Shown: one piece after another, positions 23,118-29,756 of the stretch
Layout of the letters: each line of letters starts with the position of its first letter
Position numbering within the stretch: position 1 is the first letter of the stretch
From: DATGFB01 sp032160545
Lineage (GTDB): Bacteria > Actinomycetota > Actinomycetes > Mycobacteriales > Jatrophihabitantaceae
Direction: 5' to 3'
Length of the DNA stretch: 31,347 nt
Assembly (NCBI GenBank): GCA_032160545.1
Contig: JAVHVN010000033.1
Location: 1-31,347 of the forward strand
Notes under the pieces: generated by a model
Told to the model about the DNA's origin: nothing
What the model saw: only the letters and a program-made list of their open reading frames with translations
Database searches by the model: none
Made by a program: the position numbers and the translations under genes

Positions 23118-23939
23118 TCAGGACCCCGACCGTGAACTGCTGACGGCCCAGCTGTTGAGCGCGCGGTTCAACGCTTCGAGCGCCGTGGTCAGTACCACCG
23201 CGATGATCAGGATGGTCAGCGCGATCGCCAGAATTCCGGTGGCGTCGAACGCCCCCGCGTACGTCCGCTCGATCTGGGCGAGGCCGACGACCGCGATCAG
23301 CAGCTCGCCGTTGAACATGCCCTTGACGGCCCGCCCCATGCCGAGGCGCAGACCGCCGAAGATCTCGGGGCCGGCGCTGCGCAACGTCACCTCGAAGAAT
23401 CCGCGAACCGGTTGCGTCCCAAAGGCCTGCGACATCTCGGTGAGGTCCCGGCTCGCGCCCAGCACCGCCGAACGGGTGTTGGCCACGATGAAGACCGTGG
23501 CGTACAGGACGATGACGGCGATCAGCGTGAACGACGACAGCCCGAAGATCACGTACAGGATCGGCACCAGCAGGATCGAGGGAGTGGCCATCAGGCCGTT
23601 GACGTAGATGCGCAACGCATAGTCGACGTACTTCGACACCGCCATCAGCGTCCCGACGGTCACGCCGATACCGACCGAGATGGCGTAGCCGATCAGCAGG
23701 TTGCGCAGGCTCTGGGTGAGGGGGTCACCCAGCTGGCCCGACCGGAGCAGGTCCCAGATACGACCGATGACACCGTGCAGCGGCGGCAGGAACCGCGAGA
23801 CCTTCGCGAGGCCGACGAGCTCCCACGCCAGCGCGCCGAACGCCAGGCCGATGAGCTCGAGGGTGACCGGTCGCAACCTGCGCCGTGGGATCCGAGGCGT
23901 CGCGGTCGCGGGCACGCCCGTTGCGGTTACCGCGGTCAC
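23118..23939 (-). CDS. ABC importer permease, SsuC/TauC-like (NitT/TauT family)
   Basis: 273 residues, about six membrane segments. The typical permease EAA-like loop is visible as GASRDLTEMSQAFGTQPV followed by an FGGLRLGMGRAVKGMFNGELL region (about residues 189-211). The GTG at 23939 overlaps the ATPase stop as GTGA. It is the second permease of this transporter; with the one at 24767 it probably forms a heterodimeric pore. Substrates of the family are small anions and aromatic or thiamine-precursor compounds, so a carboxylate or sulfonate-like ligand is possible but not shown. Confidence 0.9.
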   Translation of the reverse strand: MTAVTATGVPATATPRIPRRRLRPVTLELIGLAFGALAWELVGLAKVSRFLPPLHGVIGRIWDLLRSGQLGDPLTQSLRNLLIGYAISVGIGVTVGTLMAVSKYVDYALRIYVNGLMATPSILLVPILYVIFGLSSFTLIAVIVLYATVFIVANTRSAVLGASRDLTEMSQAFGTQPVRGFFEVTLRSAGPEIFGGLRLGMGRAVKGMFNGELLIAVVGLAQIERTYAGAFDATGILAIALTILIIAVVLTTALEALNRALNSWAVSSSRSGS

Positions 23940-24709
23940 GACAGCGCTTCCCAGATCTTGGCCCGGAGCATCACGAACTCCTCGCTGCTCTCCTGCTCAC
24001 GCGTGCGTGGCCGCGGCATCAGGTCGGTGATGGTCTCGATGATGTGGCCGGCGTGGCTCATCACGAAGATCCGGTCCGACAGATACAGCGCCTCCTCGAC
24101 GCTGTGGGTGATGAAGATGACGGTCTTCTTGTCCTGCTCCCAGATCCGGACGAGCTGATCCTGCAGCGTGCGGCGCGTGATCTCGTCCAGCGCGCCGAAG
24201 GGCTCGTCCATCAGCAGCACGCTCGGGTCGACGGCCAGTGCGCGGGCGATGCCGACCCGCTGCCGCATGCCACCGGAGAGTTCCTGGGGCAGCGCGCCGG
24301 ACCGGTGACCGAGGCCGACCAGCTCCAGCGCCTCCTGTGCGCGGGCGCGGCGCTCGCGCTTGCCCAGGCCGCGCTGCTTGAGACCGAACGCGGCGTTGTC
24401 GAGTGCCGAGGCCCACGGCAGCAGCGTCGGATCCTGAAACACCATTGCGCGTTCCCGACCGGGCCCGCTGACGGGGCGACCGTCCACCACGATGCGGCCG
24501 CTGTCGATCGGCAGCAGGCCCGCGATCGCACGCAGCACACTCGTCTTGCCACACCCGGTGGGGCCGACGATCGAGACGAACTCGGCGCGGTGGATGTCGA
24601 GGCTCATCTCCCGCAGGACCGGGACGACGTCCACCTTGCCGCGCTTGCCGTACTTGACGAACGACTTCGAGACCTGGTCCACCTGGACCATCACGTCGCG
24701 CTCAACCAT
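23936..24709 (-). CDS. ABC importer ATPase, SsuB/TauB-like (NitT/TauT family)
   Basis: 257 residues. Seen: Walker A GPTGCGKTS, Q-loop VFQDPTLLPWASALDN, signature LSGGMRQR, Walker B VLLMDEPFGALDE, and the switch FITHSVEEALYLSDRI. The LPW and THSVEEA forms are characteristic of nitrate/sulfonate/taurine-type ATPases. ATG at 24709. It lies between its two permease genes and its stop overlaps the start of the second, giving coupled translation. Confidence 0.94.
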   Translation of the reverse strand: MVERDVMVQVDQVSKSFVKYGKRGKVDVVPVLREMSLDIHRAEFVSIVGPTGCGKTSVLRAIAGLLPIDSGRIVVDGRPVSGPGRERAMVFQDPTLLPWASALDNAAFGLKQRGLGKRERRARAQEALELVGLGHRSGALPQELSGGMRQRVGIARALAVDPSVLLMDEPFGALDEITRRTLQDQLVRIWEQDKKTVIFITHSVEEALYLSDRIFVMSHAGHIIETITDLMPRPRTREQESSEEFVMLRAKIWEALS

Positions 24710-24766
24710 CGATCTTTGCCTTCCGGTGACTGCTGGGGGTGCCGGGTGCGGGCGTGGGAGGCAAGG

Positions 24767-25639
24767 TCACTTCCGCCCTCCCGAGCGCCACTGCGCACTG
24801 AGGCGGTTCTCCACGTACTGCAGCAGGCTCATGCACACGGCGGCCTGCACGACGATGATCACCGAGACGCCGAACACGTACGCCGGATCGAAGGCTTCCT
24901 CGTATCCCACGATCAGGTATCCGAGCCCGACGGCGAGGAACGTCAGCTCGATCAAGAACATGCCGGTGAACGCGTGCGCGATTCCCTGACGCAGCCCGGC
25001 GAAGATGCCGGGCACGCTCGCCGGGACGATGACGTCGCGCCACACGGCGGTCTTGGTCGCCCCGTAGCTGTGCGCCATGTCGACCAGATCGCCCGACACC
25101 GTCGACGAGGCCACGCGGCACGGCAGGACGATGTAGGCGAAGGCGAAGATGAAGATGACCGTCACCCGCGCCCAGTACGTCGGGCCGAGGAACACGATGA
25201 TCAGCGGCATGAACACCGCCGTCGGCGTCACGACCGCGATGTCGAGGTAGCCCGAGGTCAACGCGTCGAGCGTCCTGCGCCGGCCGATGTAGATGCCGAA
25301 CGGGATGCCGATGGCGACGGCCATGCCGAACGCTGTCAGCAGTGCGCTCTCGCTGATCCAGACCGCGTGCCAGAAGTCCCCGAGGCCGAGCAGCTTCCAG
25401 GTCGCCTTGACGAAATCCGTGAACGTCGGGATCAGCACGCTGGCGTTGCTGCGGTGCGTCGTCGCGTACTGCCAGTAGGAGATGAACCCGACCGCGACTG
25501 CCAGTGGCAGGCCGATCGCCGCGATGCGGTTGCGCCGCCGGCTCCGCTTCCAGCCCCTGACCAGCCGCTCGTCGCGGCTGGTCAGGGACGGCGCGGACCG
25601 CTGTGCCGACGAGGCCTCAGATGCGGTCATTGCTTCCAC
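24767..25639 (-). CDS. ABC importer permease, SsuC/TauC-like (NitT/TauT family)
   Basis: 290 residues with a basic cytoplasmic N-terminus (about 40 residues) and about six membrane helices. The coupling loop is visible as SYGATKTAVWRDVIVPASV followed by GIFAGLRQGIAHAFTGMFL. Start is taken as the GTG at 25639, after GAGGAG about 12 bases upstream; an ATG at 25630 is the alternative. It differs strongly from the other permease (23118-23939), so the pair is an old divergence rather than a recent duplication. 57 bp separate it from the binding-protein gene. Confidence 0.9.
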   Translation of the reverse strand: MEAMTASEASSAQRSAPSLTSRDERLVRGWKRSRRRNRIAAIGLPLAVAVGFISYWQYATTHRSNASVLIPTFTDFVKATWKLLGLGDFWHAVWISESALLTAFGMAVAIGIPFGIYIGRRRTLDALTSGYLDIAVVTPTAVFMPLIIVFLGPTYWARVTVIFIFAFAYIVLPCRVASSTVSGDLVDMAHSYGATKTAVWRDVIVPASVPGIFAGLRQGIAHAFTGMFLIELTFLAVGLGYLIVGYEEAFDPAYVFGVSVIIVVQAAVCMSLLQYVENRLSAQWRSGGRK

Positions 25640-25696
25640 GAGTGGAACTCACTCCTCAGAGCGCTGTCAGCGGCATGCCGCCGCGTCGCGGGCAGG

Positions 25697-26773
25697 TCAA
25701 CAGGTCGTCGCGCTGGACGGCCCGATAGCCGCGAGGACCTTCTTCATGGCTGTGTCGTCGACGATCTTGGTCGGATCGGTGCTCGCCGGCAGGAAGCCGC
25801 CTGCGCCGAACGTCTTGACCGACTGAGTCACGCTGTCGTCCGAGAGGCCGCCGTTGGCACAGAACAGCTTGTGCCCGATGAAGTAGTCGGCGACCTGGCC
25901 CGCGATGCTCGGAGAGACCGAGCCCGGGAGGTACTTCGCCATCAGTCCGGGCAGGGTGGTCGAGTCGGCGTAGAAGCCGCGGATCGCGGTCACCTGGGCC
26001 TTGAGGAACGCCTCGATGACGTCCGGGTGGTCCTGGAGGGTCTGCCGGTTGGTGAGCAGCAGGTCGCGACCGATGCCGGGCAGTTCCGTCGCGAAGGTCG
26101 CCAACTCGTGGAACTTGGACTTGTCAGGGCCGTTGAGGATCTGCACCGCGTCCGTCGCCTGGAGTGGGGTCGCGTCCAGCTGACCAGCTTCCAGCGCCTG
26201 CCGGCGCAGGGCCGAGTCGGGCGTGATGATCGTCGTGTACTTGACGCTGGGGCAGGCCTTCGCGAAGTAGAGCTTGACGTAGGCGGTCGAGACACCCGTC
26301 TTCGAGAAGAGGCCGACCCGCTTGCCGTTCAGTTGCGAGCAGTCGGACACGTCGGTCTTGGCGACCATGTCCCACTGGTCGTTGGCGCGCGTGCCCACCG
26401 CCACGAGGTTCGGCAGCTTCGCCACGGCAGTCGCGAAGGGCGGCACCGATTCGGTGAGGAACTGGATGGTGTTGTTGTTGAGCGCCTGCAGGGCAGTGGT
26501 GTCGTCGGCGAACTGAACGGTCTTCTTGACGTTGTACGTACTGCCGAGGCTCTCCACCGCCATCTCGGACGGCAGGTATGCCATGTCCGGCGTCGAGTTG
26601 TTGCCCATCGTCACCTTGACCGACTTCGAGTCGGCTCCCGACGACCCGCCGGACCCGGCCGCCTTGCCGCTGCTGCTGCAGGCCGCCAGGCCGAGCGCCG
26701 CGACGACGGACAGGCACACGAGCACCGCCTGCCGAGGTCTGCTGGCACGATTGGCGCTGACACGTTCGATCAT
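25697..26773 (-). CDS. Substrate-binding lipoprotein, NMT1/THI5-like (NitT/TauT importer)
   Basis: 358 residues from the ATG at 26773, which has GAAGGAG about 10 bases upstream. A lipoprotein signal is clear: Arg-rich start, hydrophobic run and LAAC with Cys32, then a Ser/Gly linker. The mature part is a type II periplasmic-binding fold: MAYLPSEMAVESLG, TALQALNNNTIQF, GLFSKTGVSTAYVKLYF and DATPLQATDAVQIL. Two further Cys near GKLFCANGG-type and C-terminal positions may form a disulfide. First gene of the long locus, behind a 427-bp divergent control region. Ligand unknown; the linked catabolic genes suggest it is the compound degraded. Confidence 0.9.
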   Translation of the reverse strand: MIERVSANRASRPRQAVLVCLSVVAALGLAACSSSGKAAGSGGSSGADSKSVKVTMGNNSTPDMAYLPSEMAVESLGSTYNVKKTVQFADDTTALQALNNNTIQFLTESVPPFATAVAKLPNLVAVGTRANDQWDMVAKTDVSDCSQLNGKRVGLFSKTGVSTAYVKLYFAKACPSVKYTTIITPDSALRRQALEAGQLDATPLQATDAVQILNGPDKSKFHELATFATELPGIGRDLLLTNRQTLQDHPDVIEAFLKAQVTAIRGFYADSTTLPGLMAKYLPGSVSPSIAGQVADYFIGHKLFCANGGLSDDSVTQSVKTFGAGGFLPASTDPTKIVDDTAMKKVLAAIGPSSATTC

Positions 26774-26961
26774 TGGCTTGCCACTCCTTCGCTCACGGCT
26801 GGCGATCATGGGATTCAAATCGCGTTCTGTATTCACTTACAGATGCTGCGGGTGGTACGCCGTCGAGCCAGCGGATGGGTTCCCGGTGTCTGCGTCGGAC
26901 TGGGCAGGGTGCGCGGGGTGCGGGTGGAGCACTCGCCCGGTGCGGGGGATCGGATCGCAAC

Positions 26962-26990
26962 AGACTGTCAGCATGAGCAGGTACTGTCAA
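26962..26990 (-). promoter_or_regulatory. Candidate promoter of the importer/catabolic operon
   Basis: On the minus strand, TTGACA (26990-26985), 17 bp, then a weak -10, CAGTCT (26967-26962). A weak -10 with a strong -35 suits an activated or tightly controlled promoter. The TTCGGAT half-site starts three bases from the -35. Confidence 0.45.
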
Positions 26991-27020
26991 CGATTCGGAT
27001 ACAAGATCCGAAAATTTGAC
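26986..27020. promoter_or_regulatory. Large symmetrical operator between divergent promoters
   Basis: The core is TTCGGAT-ACAAG-ATCCGAA (26994-27012), a perfect 7-bp inverted repeat. Three bases outside each arm lie GTCAA (26986-26990) and TTGAC (27016-27020), so the symmetry extends across 35 bp and places an outward-facing -35-like TTGAC at each end. Likely the site where a regulator controls both the importer operon and the GntR gene. Confidence 0.65.
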
Positions 27021-27200
27021 GGGCGGCCGTCCACACTCCGTACGCCGACCGTAGGAAAGCCACGTGTCGCCCATGTTTCACCTGGACGTCAGCGTGATTC
27101 TGCGGCGGTAGCGGTGCTGGTTACGATTCGCCAGTCCTGCGCGAAAACGAGCGCGCACACGCGCAAGCACGGCAAGAACTGCCGCTATGGGAGGCCCCAC

Positions 27201-27905
27201 GTGCCGAAGAGCCAGCCGACGGCGAAGGGCGGTGACGACGAGCCGCCACGCTCGCCGGCGCGGTCGCTCGGTCCCCTCGAAGGCGTCCAGTCTCTTCGCC
27301 GGATGACCTACGACGCACTCCACCAGGCGATCGTCAGCGGTGAACTCAAACCCGGCGAGTGGCTGCGGCAGGACGCGATCGCCGAATCGCTCGGCGTCTC
27401 GCGCCTGCCCGTCAAGGCGGCCTTGATCCAGCTCGAGGCCGAAGGGCTCGTCGCGTTCAAGCCCCGCCGGGGCGCGGTGGTTCGCAGCATGACGCTCGAG
27501 CAGGCCGAGGAACTCTTCGACATGCGCCAGGTCCTCGAGCCGCTCGCGTTGCGCCGGTCGATACGGCGCCTGGACGACGATCGCATCGAGCGACTGCGCA
27601 CCCTCGGGCGCCAGCTCGACGAGGCGGCGGACCCCGACTCGTTCGCGAAGGCGTCCACCGCCTTCTACCGCGAGCTGTACGACGCCGAGCACAACCCGCT
27701 GCTCGTCGAGCTGATCGAGGAGTTGCGCAGCCGGCTGTCCCGGTACCTGGTCGGCTGGGACTTTCTGCAGGGCCATCGCGGCGGGCACACCGAGCTGGTC
27801 GGCCACGTCGTGCGCAAGGACTTCCGGGCCGCCAAGTCGGCGCTGCTGTCGCACCTGCGCAGCGTCCAGGACGGCTACGAGCAGATGCTCGCCGCACGCG
27901 ACTGA
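27201..27905 (+). CDS. GntR-family regulator with FCD effector domain
   Basis: 234 residues from a GTG at 27201, chosen because GGGAGG lies about 6 bases upstream and the upstream frame is not protein-like. An N-terminal winged helix-turn-helix (about 35-100: YDALHQAIVSGELKPGEWL, then the recognition region IAESLGVSRLPVKAALIQLEAEGLV in parts) is followed by an all-helical FCD domain with possible metal or ligand contacts in YDAEHNPLL and the HRGGH...H stretch. Such proteins bind carboxylic acids and usually act as repressors released by a substrate or intermediate. Divergent from the importer/carboxylase locus, so its probable regulator. Confidence 0.9.
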   Translation: MPKSQPTAKGGDDEPPRSPARSLGPLEGVQSLRRMTYDALHQAIVSGELKPGEWLRQDAIAESLGVSRLPVKAALIQLEAEGLVAFKPRRGAVVRSMTLEQAEELFDMRQVLEPLALRRSIRRLDDDRIERLRTLGRQLDEAADPDSFAKASTAFYRELYDAEHNPLLVELIEELRSRLSRYLVGWDFLQGHRGGHTELVGHVVRKDFRAAKSALLSHLRSVQDGYEQMLAARD

Positions 27906-27908
27906 CGA

Positions 27909-27926
27909 CGAGGGCCCCGTGCCTCG
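27909..27926. terminator. Weak hairpin between convergent GntR and ThDP-enzyme genes
   Basis: CGAGG-GCCCCGTG-CCTCG lies in the 46-bp gap between two convergent stops (27905, 27952). A 5-bp stem, no T-run. Position favours a shared terminator; the structure itself is weak. Confidence 0.25.
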
Positions 27927-27951
27927 CTGCGTCACCCGGCCAGCACGGACG

Positions 27952-29685
27952 TCAGGACTCCGCCTCGCAGACGATGTCGACGAGAGCCGGCAGGCCCTGT
28001 GTGAGCACGACGTCCGCCGCCCGGCGAACGGCGTCGGCGATGTCGGCGGGATCGGTGATCGGGCCCTCGGCGTACCACGAGAACGACCGCGCGAGCGCCG
28101 CGAAGTCCGGCGCCGGGTCCTCGATGACGATGCCGATGTGCGCGCGGTCCGGGTCGTTGCCGCGCACCTTGGCGATCGCGCGCTGATGGCCCCAGTCGTT
28201 GTTGTACGCGCGGTTGTTGACCATGACCGCCAGCAGCGGCAGGCGGTGCCTGGACGCCACCCACAACGCGCCGGCATCGAAGAGCAGGTCCCCGTCGGGC
28301 TGCAGGTCGACCACGAGCTTCCCGCTGCCGCGGTACGCGAGCGCGACGCCCAGCGAGATGCCGATCTGCGTGGACGTGCCGAGGCTGCGACCGACATGGC
28401 GGTAGGGCTTGTCGAAGTCCCAGAGCCGCAGTGCCCATTCGTTCGCGGTACCGGCGGTCAGCACCCAGTCGTGTCCCTGGATCGCCTTGCCGACCTCCTG
28501 AACCAGGCGCGGCACCGAGCACGGGTCGGCGTCGCGCTTCTCCTGCGCCTGCTGTGCCCAGCGGCCGCGAACGGCCTGGTGGCGCTGGGCGACGGTCGAG
28601 CGCCACGAGTCGGCGTACGGCCGTTGCCTCCCGTCGAGAAGCTCACGGCAGCGTCCGAGCAGCAGGGGCAGCGCGACCGCCGTATCGGCCAGCACGCGCT
28701 CGTCCGCCCGGAACCATGAGCCGGCGTCTGCCGACCAGGCCGACATGCCGAGGTCACCGAAGCCGATGTCGACCAGCCGCGCGCCAGGTGCGAGTGACGG
28801 GCGCTGACCGCGGGACTCCTTGTTCAGCAGGCCGGTGTGATCCGCGATGTCCTTGATGTCCAGCAACACGACGAGATCAGCGTCCTCGAGCACCTGCCCG
28901 GCCGGAACGTTCAACTCGTGGTTCGTCGGGAAGTTCAGCCTGATGTCGGTGTCGACGACCGCGGCCGGAAGCAGCTCGGCCAGCGCGAGCAGGTCGTCCC
29001 ACGCTCCAGGAGTGCGCGCGAGGTAGCCGGCGACGAGCACCGGTCGCTCGGCATCGACCAGCGCCTGCGCGACTCGCTCGAGAGCGGCCGGATCGGGCCC
29101 GATCGCACTGCTCGCCGCGGTCGCGGCGTGCACCTCGACCGTCCGGCCCTCGAGCGGCTGCTCCTGCAGCGCCGCGTCGACGGCGACGAAGACCGGGCCC
29201 GCGGGTGCGCTCGTGCTCATCTCGAAGGCGCGCACGATCGCGTCGGGAAAGGCCTCCACGGACGCGGGGTGGTCGTCCCACTTCGTGTAGTCGCGAACAG
29301 CGGTGTTCTCGACATTGGCGGTGTGCACCCAGTCGATCCACGGCCTGCGCTGCGCCGCATCCATCGGGCCGGTCCCCCCGAGGATCAGCACCGGGACCCG
29401 GTCGACGAAGGCGTAGTAGACGCCGAGCGTCGCATGCAGCAGGCCGACGAGGTCGTGGGTGATGACCGCCATCGGCTCACCGGTTGCCTTCGCATACCCG
29501 TGTGCCATCGCGACTGCGATCTTCTCGTGCTGGACCTCGAGGATCTGCGGGGTCCCGTCGGCGTAGTTGACGAGCGAGTCGTGCAACCCGCGGAACGAGG
29601 CGCCCGGGTTGAACGCCACATGGCGGATACCCAGCTTCTGCAGCGCGTCGACGACGACGTCCGATCCGTACCGAGCTGTGCTCAT
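27952..29685 (-). CDS. Thiamine-diphosphate-dependent enzyme (acetolactate synthase/benzoylformate decarboxylase superfamily)
   Basis: 577 residues, full length with the three domains of the family. Seen: catalytic Glu54 in VQHEKIAVAMAHGYAKATG (51-69), a central Rossmann-like domain (VLVAGYLARTPGAWDDLL, DLVVLLDIKDIAD), and the ThDP/Mg motif with Gly465-Asp466 and Asn490-Asn491 (PDGDLLFDAG...MVNNRAYN). It makes or breaks a bond next to a carbonyl: decarboxylation of a 2-oxo acid or carboligation. ATG at 29685; no good ribosome site is seen close by. Preceded by its own strong promoter and an operator. Natural substrate cannot be named. Confidence 0.88.
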   Translation of the reverse strand: MSTARYGSDVVVDALQKLGIRHVAFNPGASFRGLHDSLVNYADGTPQILEVQHEKIAVAMAHGYAKATGEPMAVITHDLVGLLHATLGVYYAFVDRVPVLILGGTGPMDAAQRRPWIDWVHTANVENTAVRDYTKWDDHPASVEAFPDAIVRAFEMSTSAPAGPVFVAVDAALQEQPLEGRTVEVHAATAASSAIGPDPAALERVAQALVDAERPVLVAGYLARTPGAWDDLLALAELLPAAVVDTDIRLNFPTNHELNVPAGQVLEDADLVVLLDIKDIADHTGLLNKESRGQRPSLAPGARLVDIGFGDLGMSAWSADAGSWFRADERVLADTAVALPLLLGRCRELLDGRQRPYADSWRSTVAQRHQAVRGRWAQQAQEKRDADPCSVPRLVQEVGKAIQGHDWVLTAGTANEWALRLWDFDKPYRHVGRSLGTSTQIGISLGVALAYRGSGKLVVDLQPDGDLLFDAGALWVASRHRLPLLAVMVNNRAYNNDWGHQRAIAKVRGNDPDRAHIGIVIEDPAPDFAALARSFSWYAEGPITDPADIADAVRRAADVVLTQGLPALVDIVCEAES

Positions 29686-29727
29686 TCGGAGGTAGCCACC
29701 ACACTCTCTTCTTGTCGGCCCGGGAAG

Positions 29728-29744
29728 TTGTATACGAAGTACAA
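29728..29744. promoter_or_regulatory. Candidate GntR-type operator over the -10 of the ThDP-enzyme promoter
   Basis: TTGTA-TACGAAG-TACAA, perfect 5-bp arms, overlaps the proposed -10 box. TTGTAT/ATACAA half-sites are typical of FCD-type GntR regulators, so the GntR protein encoded at 27201 is one candidate binder. Occupation would block the promoter. Confidence 0.5.
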
Positions 29745-29756
29745 AGGGGGTGTCAA
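29729..29756 (-). promoter_or_regulatory. Promoter of the ThDP-enzyme gene
   Basis: On the minus strand, TTGACA (29756-29751), a 16-bp spacer and TATACA (29734-29729), about 44 bp before the ATG at 29685. The -35 overlaps the stop codon of the MFS gene, so the enzyme can be expressed separately from the transporter upstream. Confidence 0.6.

Larger units (their letters stand above)
26774..27200. other. 427-bp divergent control region between importer and GntR genes
   Basis: No supported coding sequence. From left to right it holds the ribosome site of the lipoprotein gene, a 5-bp-arm inverted repeat CTGTA-TTCACT-TACAG (26827-26842), a GC-rich tract (about 26890-26960), the proposed minus-strand promoter (26962-26990), the large symmetrical operator (26986-27020) and a roughly 180-base stretch leading to the GntR gene. 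If the promoter is right, the lipoprotein mRNA has a leader near 180 bases. I looked for a thiamine-diphosphate riboswitch here and saw none. Confidence 0.6.

Noticed and set aside
24767..25639. The two importer permeases as a recent gene duplication
   Set aside because: The proteins differ over most of their length and only share family-level loop features.
26774..26990. Thiamine-diphosphate riboswitch before the NMT1/THI5-like lipoprotein
   Set aside because: Neither the CTGAGA nor the ACC-TGATCTGG-type conserved segments can be found on the minus strand.
23885..27019. 1044-residue open frame on the plus strand across the importer genes
   Set aside because: Antisense to four recognisable importer genes and composed of low-information Arg/Asp/His-rich sequence; a GC-bias artefact.
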